Of a stretch of DNA of 37,177 nucleotides, positions 25,725 through 34,320 are shown piece after piece. The notes beneath the pieces were generated by a model. The model did not search any database and was not told the origin of the DNA. It worked only from the letters and a program-made list of their open reading frames with translations. Each line of letters opens with the position of its first letter. Positions within the stretch are counted from its first letter, which is position 1. Location: positions 1 to 37,177 of the forward strand of contig CADCKR010000012.1 in assembly GCA_902802105.1 (NCBI GenBank), in the 5' to 3' direction. This DNA comes from an uncultured Ruminococcus sp. GTDB taxonomy: Bacteria; Bacillota; Clostridia; Oscillospirales; Acutalibacteraceae. Position numbers and translations under genes: made by a program.

Positions 25725-25791
25725 TTTTCATCATTTCCTTTTTCCTGAAAACATCCGCGGCAAGCTGCCGCTCCCTATTCGGCGCAGAAAG

Positions 25792-25814
25792 TAAATCAGC
25801 GTCTGCTAAAGAAG
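25792..25814 (-). repeat. copy 2 of a 23-base dispersed repeat, inverted
   Basis: This is the reverse complement of the 13809-13831 repeat with one difference (CAGACG in place of CAGGCG). It lies in the 201-base gap between ecfA1 and the methyltransferase gene. The gap also holds a GCGCA-N5-TGCGC hairpin at its methyltransferase side and no gene. Confidence 0.55.
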
Positions 25815-25925
25815 TCTTTGCAAAGTACCTGCTTCTACGGCACTATCTGACGAATGAGCAGAACAAAGCGAGTGTAAACGAGCGGAGCGGACAGGGGTGC
25901 GCAGGCTCTGCGCTGCCGCCGCGCA

Positions 25926-26792
25926 TCAATTATTGCTTTGCCAGATAGCAGTGCTGCCACAGGGAAGTGTCAGTCCGGTGCTCGTGACGTGCAAGCCTAT
26001 CTCTGAGCTTGATACCTGACCTCCCAGACGGGGGCTGAGCATTACCCCTAAAAGATATTCCATTACAGACGGCGACAATCCCGTTGTGTAGGAATTGAGT
26101 ATAAAAAAACGTGCGTCATCCGAAAGTATCGGCAGACAAAGCTCAACAAGCGAGAAAAGCTGTTCTTCAAGCTTCCAGACCTCTCCGCCCGGACCTCTGC
26201 CGTATGACGGCGGATCCATAATAATGCCGTCATATTTATTTCCCCTGCGCTGTTCACGCTGAACAAATTTTACACAGTCGTCAACAAGCCATCTTACAGG
26301 TCTGTCAGAAAGCCTGCTGAGTGCGGCGTTCTCCTTCGCCCACTGAACCATGCCCTTTGAAGCGTCAACATGGGCAACGGAGGCTCCTGCACTGAGACAC
26401 GCAAGCGTAGCCGCGCCGGTGTATGCAAACATATTGAGTATTTTCAGCGGACGGTTCGCCGAGCGTATCTTGCCGGCAGCAAAGTCCCAGTTTACCGCCT
26501 GTTCGGGAAATACTCCGGTGTGCTTGAAGCCCATCGGCTTTATGCCGAAGGTAAGCTCACCGTATGAGATGGTCCACTGAGCAGGCAGCTTTTTGTAATA
26601 CTGCCACGAACCGCCGCCGCTCGAACTGCGGATATATCTTGCATGGGCATTTTTCCAGCGAGGATCCTTGTGATCTGTTTTCCAGATTATCTGCGGGTCG
26701 GGACGTATGAGAATGATATCTCCCCAGCGCTCAAGACGCTCGCCGTCAGAGCAGTCTATAAGCTCGTAATCATTCCAGTTGGCTTCTCTCAT
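25926..26792 (-). CDS. class I SAM-dependent methyltransferase, RlmI/RlmK-like
   Basis: The 288-residue Rossmann-fold methyltransferase is close to the COG1092 rRNA cytosine methyltransferases but lacks their usual N-terminal PUA domain. The SAM motif I is ILNMFAYTGAATLACLSAG, followed by the acidic VDASKGMVQWAKENAALS. Motif IV is DGIIMDPPSYGRG, typical of base methyltransferases acting on exocyclic or ring positions. An rRNA target is likely but not shown. GGAGG lies 8 bases before the ATG. It is 34 bases downstream of the zinc-ribbon protein gene. Confidence 0.82.
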   Translation of the reverse strand: MREANWNDYELIDCSDGERLERWGDIILIRPDPQIIWKTDHKDPRWKNAHARYIRSSSGGGSWQYYKKLPAQWTISYGELTFGIKPMGFKHTGVFPEQAVNWDFAAGKIRSANRPLKILNMFAYTGAATLACLSAGASVAHVDASKGMVQWAKENAALSRLSDRPVRWLVDDCVKFVQREQRRGNKYDGIIMDPPSYGRGPGGEVWKLEEQLFSLVELCLPILSDDARFFILNSYTTGLSPSVMEYLLGVMLSPRLGGQVSSSEIGLHVTSTGLTLPCGSTAIWQSNN

Positions 26793-26826
26793 CCTTATGA
26801 CCTCCGTAAGTGTTTTCAGTAAGATA

Positions 26827-27900
26827 TTATCTTATGCCATCCATGTCGGAAGGTGCATAGCACTCTATCCCGTCAATGACCGCCGATATGATGCGTTTGT
26901 CGATCAGCAGCTTTTTGACGGCTGCCTCTACCCTGCGCTCGCTCTGTCCGCGGCAAAGGTCGCGTGACATTATCTCGCTGAGCGAAAGATATTCGTATTC
27001 GCTGAGAAGGATATCGTAAACCTTGTCTACGATGCTTTCGTTTTCGTCATGCACACAGTCAGGTATCTGATATTTGAGTGTAAGCTCCATAAATCCCCTG
27101 CTGCCGATCATCTTGCTGACCGCCGAGAAATTCTCGGCCGCATTGAGTATCTCAGAATTGCGGCGGCTGTCAATGATAGAGCGCCTGCTTTCGAGCTCTT
27201 CCTTTTTGTGCCGCAGCTCAACAAGCTTATTGTTGCATTCTATTATATTGTCAAAGCTGTTTTCCTTCTGCATATTGTCACGCAGATCGGCTATATCTTT
27301 TTCGCATTTTTCAATAGCCGCATTCAGCTCCTCAGAGGATCTTTCGTATTCGCCCTCTATCTTTTCAATGTTCTTGTTTCTGCACTCATCGTTGTCGGCG
27401 TAAAGCGCCCTGAGATCACGGAAGAAGCTCTTGCGGACAGACATGACCTCTGAACGCCACTGCTTTACGGATATATCCTTCCAGCTGTTTCTCATCTTCA
27501 TGCCGAGAGCTTTATATAACTCCGCCTTTATGTCTCCGCGGCAGAAGATAAGAGCTTTTTTTATGTAATAGTTCTGCAGAGCCTGACGCCTTATGCCGTA
27601 AAGGCCATGTATATCCTTCACACTGAGCTGCGCCAGACCCTTGCCGAGATAGGCTTCTCCTATTGAAGGATCAATGTCGAGCACACGCTCAAAGCTTTCG
27701 GCGGCATCCTCAAAGCGGCCGTCCTTCAGATACATTTTTGCTTTTTCAAGAACAGGCTGTGAACGTATCATGCGTTCTTCGTCAGTCTCGTCCTCAAGAG
27801 GAAGAGTATATGTAGTTCCACAGTAAGGGCACATTGCAAAAACACCGTCCGGATCGATCTTCAGAGGTGCAGCACACATTCTACAAGCTAAAGCTCCCAT
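26827..27900 (-). CDS. zinc-ribbon, TPR and coiled-coil protein of unknown function
   Basis: The 357-residue soluble protein has several recognisable parts. A zinc ribbon lies at C6-x2-C9 and C24-x2-C27. A TPR-like helical stretch at about 45-110 includes YLKDGRFEDAAESFERVLDI. A long coiled coil at about 165-245 is rich in Glu, Lys and Arg heptads. The C-terminal segment at about 283-357 (YDILLSEYEYLSLSEIM, VEAAVKKLLIDKRIIS) resembles a winged helix. AAGGAG lies 5 bases before the ATG. It sits between ilvD and an RlmI-like methyltransferase. The function is not known to me; a scaffold or regulatory role is a guess. Confidence 0.75.
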   Translation of the reverse strand: MGALACRMCAAPLKIDPDGVFAMCPYCGTTYTLPLEDETDEERMIRSQPVLEKAKMYLKDGRFEDAAESFERVLDIDPSIGEAYLGKGLAQLSVKDIHGLYGIRRQALQNYYIKKALIFCRGDIKAELYKALGMKMRNSWKDISVKQWRSEVMSVRKSFFRDLRALYADNDECRNKNIEKIEGEYERSSEELNAAIEKCEKDIADLRDNMQKENSFDNIIECNNKLVELRHKKEELESRRSIIDSRRNSEILNAAENFSAVSKMIGSRGFMELTLKYQIPDCVHDENESIVDKVYDILLSEYEYLSLSEIMSRDLCRGQSERRVEAAVKKLLIDKRIISAVIDGIECYAPSDMDGIR

Positions 27901-27925
27901 TTTTACTCCTTTTTTATTAATGATT

Positions 27926-27962
27926 ATCAGGAAGCATCGTTTTTGTGCGGTGCTTCCTGATA
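27926..27962 (-). other. hairpin after ilvD
   Basis: ATCAGGAAGCA and TGCTTCCTGAT form an 11-bp stem extended by CG/CG. On the minus strand the following bases are AATCATTAAT, so it is a weak terminator or a processing site. It lies between the ilvD stop and the zinc-ribbon gene, which has no clear promoter of its own and may be reached by read-through. Confidence 0.55.
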
Positions 27963-27972
27963 GAACCGGTGG

Positions 27973-29640
27973 TTATTTCTTTATTTCGAGGATAGCGCCC
28001 CTGTTGCCGGAGGTAACAAGCGAAGCGTATCTTGCAAGATAGCCTGTTGTGATCTTCGGCTCTCTGGGTGTCCATTCACTGCGCCTTGCAGCAAGCTCCT
28101 CGTCTGTAAGACGTACATTCAGGGTGTTTGCATTAATGTCAATGTCGATAATGTCGCCGTCCCTGACAAGAGCGATGGGTCCTCCGACAGCAGCTTCCGG
28201 TGAAACGTGACCGATAGATGCGCCTCTTGTAGCGCCTGAGAAACGGCCGTCTGTGATAAGCGCAACCGTGCCGCCCTGTCCTCTGCCCATGATGGCCGAG
28301 GTCGGGTTGAGCATCTCTCTCATGCCGGGGCCGCCCTTGGGACCTTCGTAACGGATAACGACAACATCGCCGTCATTGATCCTGCCGCCGTTGATAGCAT
28401 CCATTGCATCCTCTTCGCAGTCGAATACACGTGCAGGACCTGAATGCCTGAGCATCTCGGGAGCAACAGCACTGCGCTTTACAACGCATGAATCCGGAGC
28501 AAGGTTGCCTCTGAGTACTGCTATGCCGCCCGTTGTGCTGTAGGGATTATCAACGGTCCTGATTATCTCAGGGTTTCTGTTTACGGCGCCTGCGATATTT
28601 TCGGCAACTGTCTTGCCTGTGCAGGTGATAATGTCGGTCTTGAGCAGTCCAAGCTTGTTGATCTCGTTCATAACGGCGTAGATGCCGCCTGCTTCGTTAA
28701 GATCCTCCATATATGTTCTGCCTGCCGGTGCAAGGTGGCAAAGGTTCGGCGTGTGCGAGCTTATATCATTTGCTATGTCAAGGTTCAGTTCAATGCCGCA
28801 CTCGTGAGCGATAGCCGGCAGATGGAGCATACTGTTAGTGCTGCAGCCGAGCGCCATGTCCATTGTGAGTGCGTTGCGGAAAGCGTCCTCTGTCATAATG
28901 TCACGGGGTCTTATATTCTTTTCAAAAAGCTCCATGACCTTCATGCCTGCGTGTTTTGCAAGCCTTATCCTCTCGGAATGAACAGCGGGGATAGTTCCGT
29001 TGCCTCTGAGAGCCATGCCAAGCACCTCTGTAAGGCAGTTCATGGAGTTTGCCGTATACATACCTGAGCATGAACCGCAGGTAGGACATACTTTATTTTC
29101 ATATTCATCAAGCTCCTCAGCAGTTATCTTGCCGGCAGCGTAAGAGCCTGTAGCCTCGAACATACTTGAAAGGCTTGTCTTGCATCCCTTTACTCTGCCC
29201 GCAAGCATCGGACCGCCGCTGACAAATATAGTCGGGATATTCAGTCTTGCCGCAGCCATAAGCAGACCGGGCACGTTCTTGTCGCAGTTGGGCACCATAA
29301 CAAGTGCGTCAAAGGCGTGTGCGATCGCCATGCACTCTGTAGAATCTGCGATGAGGTCACGGGTAACAAGGGAATATTTCATGCCCTGATGTCCCATAGC
29401 TATACCGTCACAAACAGCTATTGCCGGAAAAACTACGGGAGTGCCGCCTGCCATAGCAACACCAAGCTTTACGGCTTCAACGATCTTGTCGATATTCATG
29501 TGACCGGGCACGATCTCGTTAAAAGAGCTTACGATACCCACCATAGGCTTTTTCATTTCTTCGTCTGTCATTCCGAGTGCTCTCAGCAAAGAACGCTGCG
29601 GCGCACATTTTGCTCCGTCATGGATAGCATCACTGTTCAT
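27973..29640 (-). CDS. ilvD: dihydroxy-acid dehydratase
   Basis: Makes 2-oxo acids from dihydroxy acids in valine, leucine and isoleucine synthesis. The 555-residue protein has iron-sulphur cysteines in [10 protein letters not shown] (C119) and [21 protein letters not shown] (C191 within it). The segment [12 protein letters not shown] has no cysteine where [2Fe-2S] members have one, as in E. coli IlvD, so an oxygen-labile [4Fe-4S] form is likely. The C terminus has [15 protein letters not shown] and the [11 protein letters not shown] motif. The start follows a CAGG, and the promoter is at 29701-29729. It stands alone, without other ilv or leu genes. The roughly 50-base leader has no room for a T-box. 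Confidence 0.96.
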   Translation of the reverse strand: MNSDAIHDGAKCAPQRSLLRALGMTDEEMKKPMVGIVSSFNEIVPGHMNIDKIVEAVKLGVAMAGGTPVVFPAIAVCDGIAMGHQGMKYSLVTRDLIADSTECMAIAHAFDALVMVPNCDKNVPGLLMAAARLNIPTIFVSGGPMLAGRVKGCKTSLSSMFEATGSYAAGKITAEELDEYENKVCPTCGSCSGMYTANSMNCLTEVLGMALRGNGTIPAVHSERIRLAKHAGMKVMELFEKNIRPRDIMTEDAFRNALTMDMALGCSTNSMLHLPAIAHECGIELNLDIANDISSHTPNLCHLAPAGRTYMEDLNEAGGIYAVMNEINKLGLLKTDIITCTGKTVAENIAGAVNRNPEIIRTVDNPYSTTGGIAVLRGNLAPDSCVVKRSAVAPEMLRHSGPARVFDCEEDAMDAINGGRINDGDVVVIRYEGPKGGPGMREMLNPTSAIMGRGQGGTVALITDGRFSGATRGASIGHVSPEAAVGGPIALVRDGDIIDIDINANTLNVRLTDEELAARRSEWTPREPKITTGYLARYASLVTSGNRGAILEIKK

Positions 29641-29700
29641 TATAATTACCTGCCTTGTTTTTAATAATAAATTCCGGCAATTCGCCGATACTACCTATAT

Positions 29701-29729
29701 ATTATAAATTCTTATGCGGATATTGTCAA
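29701..29729 (-). promoter_or_regulatory. consensus sigma-A promoter of ilvD
   Basis: The minus strand reads TTGACA (29729-29724), a 17-base spacer and TATAAT (29706-29701), a full match. Transcription should start near 29694. The region 29730-29923 between this and the sbcD promoter holds no gene. It has one small palindrome, CTTTTC-CGGA-GAAAAG, near 29780. Confidence 0.9.
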
Positions 29730-29923
29730 TCGTTTTCTTACACGGAAATCAATTTTGTCAGGCAGGCTGCACGCGGAAAGCCTTTTCCGGAGAAAAGCCG
29801 GCAAGCTGACTGCTTCTTTATCGCCTTGCCAAACAACGGTTTTCTTATGTTCAACACGAAGATCAATATATGCCTGAGCATCCGGAATACGTTCTCGTGT
29901 TCCGATAATCGTATATCACCGTG

Positions 29924-29953
29924 TTGCAATAATGTATAAAAATGTGATATAAT
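29924..29953 (+). promoter_or_regulatory. promoter of sbcD-sbcC
   Basis: TTGCAA (29924-29929), an 18-base spacer and TATAAT (29948-29953). The start is expected near 29960, about 40 bases before the sbcD ATG. Confidence 0.65.
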
Positions 29954-30001
29954 ACCGTTATACGCTTCATAAAAAACATATTCAGTTCAGGAGATGATAT
30001 T

Positions 30002-31150
30002 ATGAGAATACTGCATCTTTCCGACCTGCATCTTGGGAAAAGAGTATGTGAAACGTCCATGCTCAAAGAGCAGGAGGCTGTTTTCGACAGTATTATAGAT
30101 CACCTTCGCAGCAGCCCGACAGATGCTGTGATAATTGCCGGAGATATCTATGACAGGAGCATACCGCCGGAAAGCGCTGTCGTGCTTTTCAGCTCAATGA
30201 TCGAACGTATTTCCGATATGGGCATTACCGTAATGGCAATAAGCGGCAATCACGATTCACCTGAACGCTTGTCGTTTGCGTCCGGAGTTATGAAAAAGCA
30301 TAACATACACTTTGTCACAAACGTCAGGGATTCACCCGAACCTGTGACGCTGCATGATGAGTACGGTACCGTAAATTTTTACCTTCTCCCCTACCTCAGA
30401 CCGAATGATGTAAGCAATGTATACGATGTAAATCCTTCGTCGTATACAGATGCGGTCGAATATATGGTGCAGAGCATGAATATAGACAGCCGTCAGAGGA
30501 ATGTTATCGTATCGCACCAGTTTGTTGCGGGAGCTTCATTGACAGACACGGAAACCTGCATAGGCGGCACAGAGGCTGTCAGCGCACAGGTATATGAGGC
30601 GTTTGATTATGCCGCACTGGGGCATCTGCATACACCTCAGAGCGCAGGCAGAAAAACTATACGCTACTGCGGTACTCCGCTGAAATATTCCGCATCAGAA
30701 GTAAATCATTCCAAATCAATGACTATCGTTACTCTTGCCGAAAAAGGAAATGTTTCAGTTGAAACGATACCGCTTGTACCTCTGCACGATATGCGCAGGG
30801 TAAAGGGCAGTGTAAAGGAGCTTTGCCGTCCTGAAAATGCGACAGAGGACTATATTTATGCGGTCGTTACCGACACAAACGAGCTTTCGGGCATAGCCTC
30901 AATGCTCAGGCAGGTTTATCCGAACCTTATTTCCATTGATTATGCAGTACTGTCCGAAAGATATGACCGCAGCAGGATAATGCAGGGTAATTTACAGCGT
31001 GAGAAAACACCGCTCGAAGTCTTTACGGAGCTTTACGAGCTTCAGCACGGCGGCAGCAGCATGAGCGATATCCAGCTTGAGATAATGAAAGACATAACAG
31101 ACGGCATCGAAAAAGAAGGAGATGACTTATATGCTGCCGATAAAGCTTAA
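30002..31150 (+). CDS. sbcD: nuclease SbcCD subunit D
   Basis: Mre11-type nuclease subunit that acts with SbcC on DNA hairpins and blocked ends. The 382-residue protein has the phosphoesterase motifs HLSDLHLGK, VIIAGDIYD, AISGNHDSPERL and a C-terminal GHLH in ALGHLHTPQ, which bind two metals. CAGGAG lies 8 bases upstream of the ATG. It overlaps sbcC by 20 bases. Confidence 0.95.
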   Translation: MRILHLSDLHLGKRVCETSMLKEQEAVFDSIIDHLRSSPTDAVIIAGDIYDRSIPPESAVVLFSSMIERISDMGITVMAISGNHDSPERLSFASGVMKKHNIHFVTNVRDSPEPVTLHDEYGTVNFYLLPYLRPNDVSNVYDVNPSSYTDAVEYMVQSMNIDSRQRNVIVSHQFVAGASLTDTETCIGGTEAVSAQVYEAFDYAALGHLHTPQSAGRKTIRYCGTPLKYSASEVNHSKSMTIVTLAEKGNVSVETIPLVPLHDMRRVKGSVKELCRPENATEDYIYAVVTDTNELSGIASMLRQVYPNLISIDYAVLSERYDRSRIMQGNLQREKTPLEVFTELYELQHGGSSMSDIQLEIMKDITDGIEKEGDDLYAADKA

Positions 31151-33959
31151 AATATGCGGCTTTTGTTCCTATCTCAATGAAACAGAGATAGACTTTACGC
31201 AGTTCGGTGAAAAGGGGCTGTATCTCATAGCAGGCGATACAGGCGCAGGCAAGACAACGATTTTTGATGCTATAACCTATGCCCTTTACGGTCAGGCAAG
31301 CGGCGATATGCGCAAGCCAAGACTTTTCCGCAGTCAGAACGCTTCTCCTGACGTGCCGACTTATGTTGAGCTTACCTTTATGTCAGGCGGAAAAAAATAC
31401 AAGATAAGGCGCAATCCTGAATATATGCGCCGTGCCAAAAGAGGTACAGGACTTACAAAGCAGCTCCCTGAGGCCGTGCTTACCGTGTATGACGGTGACA
31501 AGCCGCAGGAGTTCGTGCTTACAGGTCTGCAAAGGGCAGGAACAAAACGTACAGGCTCAGAGACGGATATCGAGAACATAATAGGCATAGACGCTAAAAA
31601 ATTCAAGCAGCTTTCGATGATCGCTCAGGGTGCGTTTATGAAGGTACTCAATGCGGATACCGAGACCAAGAATATTATCCTGAGATCAATATTCAACACG
31701 GATAATTATAAGAAAATAGAACAGGCTCTGAAAGAGCGTGCCGAAAAATACGAGCGTGATCATTCGATGCTGAATGACGAGTTTGTGCGCAGGCTTTCGG
31801 CTGCATACTGCGCTGAGGAAAGTGAGTTCAGCAATGAGCTGCAGGAGGTCAAATCCAGAAATGAAAGGTATATCACAAATGCAGGCGACTGCGTTTCGGT
31901 GCTTGAAAGGATAATTGACGAGGACGAAAAGCGAATAGAGGAAATAAAAAAGCTCCTCAGCGGAAATGAAGCCGTTCTTTCGGACAAAAATGAGAGGATA
32001 GGCACACTCAACGAGAGAGAAAAGCGCAGGATACAGTATCTTGATCTTTGCGCAGAGCTTGAAAAGAATGAAGCAAGACTTCCGCTGCTTGAAAAGGAAT
32101 TTGAAGCTGTCGGCGATAACGAAAGCAAGGCGTCAGTGCTTGACAGTGAATATACACGCCTTGAAGCTTCTCTTGAAGATCATAAAAAGCGTGAGCTTCT
32201 GAAGAAAGAGCTTTCAGACTCGGAAAATGCGCTTAAGCTTGCACAGGACGGAGTTATAAGGAAAACCTCAAGAATAAAGGAGCTTGCCGGAAGCATTGAG
32301 AGCTTTCGCAGGGAATATGACAGTCTTAAAGAATGTGCCGCCGATCTCGAAAGGCTGAAAGCAGAGATCAGCGGCAAGCAAAAGACTATCAATGAATACA
32401 GAAAGCTGTTGAGCTTTATAAAAAGCTATGAAAAATCAATAGCTGATCACGAGAGAAAAAAGGCTGTCTATATCAGAAACAGTGAAAAAAGCGAAAGGCT
32501 CAATGCCGAATACGACCGTCTGAACAAAGCCTTCCTTGACGATCAGGCGGGAATACTTGCGCAGGAACTGACAGAAGGATGTCCGTGTCCCGTATGCGGT
32601 TCGATCACTCACCCGCACAAGGCGGTCAAGATGCATAATGCTCCGAACGAGCAGGAGGTCAGGCTCGCCCGTAAAAATGCCGAGGATGCCGCACGTGATG
32701 CATCCGGTTCATCGGCTGACTGTGCGGCGGCAAAAGCATCTGCAATGCAGCTGAGGGAAAGCATTATAAGCAGCGGCAAAGAGCTTTTTGAAAATGCAGG
32801 AAGCATAAGCGAGCTGAAAGCTGTCGTGACAGAAGCAGGCATAAACCTGAAAAAAGAAATAGAGAACGATAATATCAGAATGGATAAGATAAATTCGATG
32901 ATCTCACGCAGGGACGAGCTGAACAGGGCTGTTCCCGAATTGGAAAGACAGCATGAAGAGAACCGTTCAGAGCTTGATTCTCTTAACAGGAGCATAGCCG
33001 GATATAATCAGAAGATCGAAGGCATATCCGCTCAGATAAATGAGCTTGAAGTCAAGCTTGCTTTCGGGACTATGCGCGAAACGACAGAGCGTATGAAGCG
33101 TCTTGCAGACGAGAGCAGAAAGCTGAAAGACAATTACAAAAAGGCCGAAAGCTCTCTGAAAGAATGCCGTACAATGATAGCACAGCAGAGGGCTATGGCG
33201 GAAAGCTTTGGTGAAGTAAGCAAAGAATCTGCGGCGGACGAACTTACCGAGCTGAAAAAAGAGGTATCGGAGATAAAAAAGCTGAACAGCAGTCAAAGCG
33301 ACGAGCTTTCGGAGATCCGCACAAGAAAGAGCTGCAACGATGGAGCAAAAAATTTCTTCCTTGCAAATTCCGAAAGACTGGACGAGCTGATGAGGTTAGT
33401 ATCAGAGACAGCCGATCTGAGAGACACCGCAAACGCAAAGCTGCGTGAAGGGCGCAGCAGGCTCACGCTTGAGACCTATGCCCAGGCAGCATACTTTGAC
33501 AGGGTGCTGTACTTCGCTAACGAAAGACTTGTGAAGATGAGCAGCGGCAAATATGAGTTCAGGCGTTCTGAGGTCCCGATGGACAACGCAAACAAGACCG
33601 GACTTGACATAAATGTTTTCGACTATGAAAGCGGCACCGAGAGGTCTGTCATTACTCTTTCGGGCGGAGAATCCTTTATGGCATCGCTTTCGCTTGCGCT
33701 GGGATTTTCGGATGTTATACAATCCGAGGCAGGCGGGATAAGGCTTGACACTATGTTTATTGACGAAGGCTTCGGAACGCTTGACGAGCGCGTACTTGAA
33801 AACGCCTATGCTGTATTCAGCGACCTTAGCAATGACAGCCGCTGTCTTGTCGGAATAATATCTCATGTTGATGAGCTGAAATCCCGCATACATAACCGTA
33901 TTTCCGTAAGCAAGGACGTTGAGGGCAACAGCCATGCCATAGTTGAAACCGACAATTAA
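31131..33959 (+). CDS. sbcC: nuclease SbcCD subunit C
   Basis: Rad50-type ATPase of the SbcCD complex. The 942-residue protein has Walker A GDTGAGKTTIFDAITYALYG near the start and long coiled coils. A zinc hook CPVC is at 486-489, with an extra Cys at 484. The ABC signature is LSGGESFMASLSLALG, and Walker B is MFIDEGFGTLDE. The ATG at 31131 is chosen because GGAG lies 9 bases upstream; the upstream ATG at 31122 is immediately after that GGAG. It overlaps sbcD by 20 bases, so translation is probably coupled. The length is typical of Firmicutes SbcC. Confidence 0.94.
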   Translation: MLPIKLKICGFCSYLNETEIDFTQFGEKGLYLIAGDTGAGKTTIFDAITYALYGQASGDMRKPRLFRSQNASPDVPTYVELTFMSGGKKYKIRRNPEYMRRAKRGTGLTKQLPEAVLTVYDGDKPQEFVLTGLQRAGTKRTGSETDIENIIGIDAKKFKQLSMIAQGAFMKVLNADTETKNIILRSIFNTDNYKKIEQALKERAEKYERDHSMLNDEFVRRLSAAYCAEESEFSNELQEVKSRNERYITNAGDCVSVLERIIDEDEKRIEEIKKLLSGNEAVLSDKNERIGTLNEREKRRIQYLDLCAELEKNEARLPLLEKEFEAVGDNESKASVLDSEYTRLEASLEDHKKRELLKKELSDSENALKLAQDGVIRKTSRIKELAGSIESFRREYDSLKECAADLERLKAEISGKQKTINEYRKLLSFIKSYEKSIADHERKKAVYIRNSEKSERLNAEYDRLNKAFLDDQAGILAQELTEGCPCPVCGSITHPHKAVKMHNAPNEQEVRLARKNAEDAARDASGSSADCAAAKASAMQLRESIISSGKELFENAGSISELKAVVTEAGINLKKEIENDNIRMDKINSMISRRDELNRAVPELERQHEENRSELDSLNRSIAGYNQKIEGISAQINELEVKLAFGTMRETTERMKRLADESRKLKDNYKKAESSLKECRTMIAQQRAMAESFGEVSKESAADELTELKKEVSEIKKLNSSQSDELSEIRTRKSCNDGAKNFFLANSERLDELMRLVSETADLRDTANAKLREGRSRLTLETYAQAAYFDRVLYFANERLVKMSSGKYEFRRSEVPMDNANKTGLDINVFDYESGTERSVITLSGGESFMASLSLALGFSDVIQSEAGGIRLDTMFIDEGFGTLDERVLENAYAVFSDLSNDSRCLVGIISHVDELKSRIHNRISVSKDVEGNSHAIVETDN

Positions 33960-33973
33960 TACTATTATCATTT

Positions 33974-34004
33974 AAGAGCCTGCGGCAAGCTGCTGCAGGC
34001 TCTT
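33974..34004 (+). terminator. probable terminator after sbcC
   Basis: AAGAGCCTGC (33974-33983) and GCAGGCTCTT (33995-34004) form a perfect 10-bp stem with an 11-base loop, 15 bases past the sbcC stop. The tail ATAAAAAA is not U-rich on the plus strand, so efficiency may be low. Confidence 0.55.
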
Positions 34005-34011
34005 ATAAAAA

Positions 34012-34097
34012 AGTGAACAGAGAATAACGAATAATACAGAAACACTCCTCGGAGCCTTACTATAAGCTATTCACTATTCTCTGTTCACTATTCTCTG
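34012..34097. repeat. palindromic repeat element
   Basis: AGTGAACAGAGAATA (34012-34026) and TATTCTCTGTTCACT (34075-34089) are perfect 15-bp inverted arms around a 48-base centre. Within the right side the 14-mer TTCACTATTCTCTG occurs twice in tandem (34070-34083, 34084-34097). It looks like a short intergenic repeat or a miniature mobile element next to a tRNA gene. No coding capacity. Confidence 0.6.
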
Positions 34098-34098
34098 A

Positions 34099-34122
34099 GC
34101 CCCGGCACATCAGTGTCGGGGC
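34099..34122. other. hairpin 3' of the tRNA gene
   Basis: GCCCCGGCAC-ATCA-GTGTCGGGGC is a 10-bp stem, fully paired with one G-U on the plus strand and with one mismatch on the minus strand. It lies 5 bases beyond the tRNA 3' end. It may end or trim the tRNA transcript, though there is no U-run. Confidence 0.5.
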
Positions 34123-34127
34123 GTTTC

Positions 34128-34201
34128 CGTCCTCGGCGGGATTCGAACCCACGACCTTTCGCTTAGGAGGCGAACGCTCTATCCTGCTGAGCTACGAAGA
34201 C
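34128..34201 (-). tRNA. tRNA-Arg (anticodon CCT)
   Basis: A complete 74-base cloverleaf: acceptor GTCTTCG pairs with CGAGGAC with one G-U. It has a D arm (GCTC/GAGC), an anticodon stem TTCGC/GCGAA with loop CTCCTAA giving anticodon CCT, and a T arm with GTGGG-TTCGAAT-CCCGC. The CCA end is not encoded. It decodes AGG. The promoter is at 34230-34258. Confidence 0.95.
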
Positions 34202-34229
34202 AGATATTAAGTATCAGCAACACTATAAT

Positions 34230-34258
34230 ATTTTACATTGTAATATCGGTTTTGTCAA
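34230..34258 (-). promoter_or_regulatory. promoter of tRNA-Arg
   Basis: The minus strand reads TTGACA (34258-34253), a 17-base spacer and TAAAAT (34235-34230), about 28 bases before the tRNA 5' end. Confidence 0.75.
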
Positions 34259-34272
34259 GCTTTTTATAAAAG

Positions 34273-34315
34273 AAAAACAGCAGATATATTCAACAAAAAC
34301 AAATCTGCTGTTTTT
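34273..34315 (-). terminator. bidirectional terminator after the tandem hydrolase genes
   Basis: AAAAACAGCAGAT (34273-34285) and ATCTGCTGTTTTT (34303-34315) form a 13-bp perfect stem with a 17-base loop and T-rich tails both ways. It begins 6 bases past the stop at 34321, so its main role is to end the minus-strand hydrolase transcript. Confidence 0.9.
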
Positions 34316-34320
34316 TTATA

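Noticed and set aside
29641..29700. T-box leader for ilvD
   Set aside because: The consensus promoter leaves only about 50 bases of leader and there is no T-box sequence.
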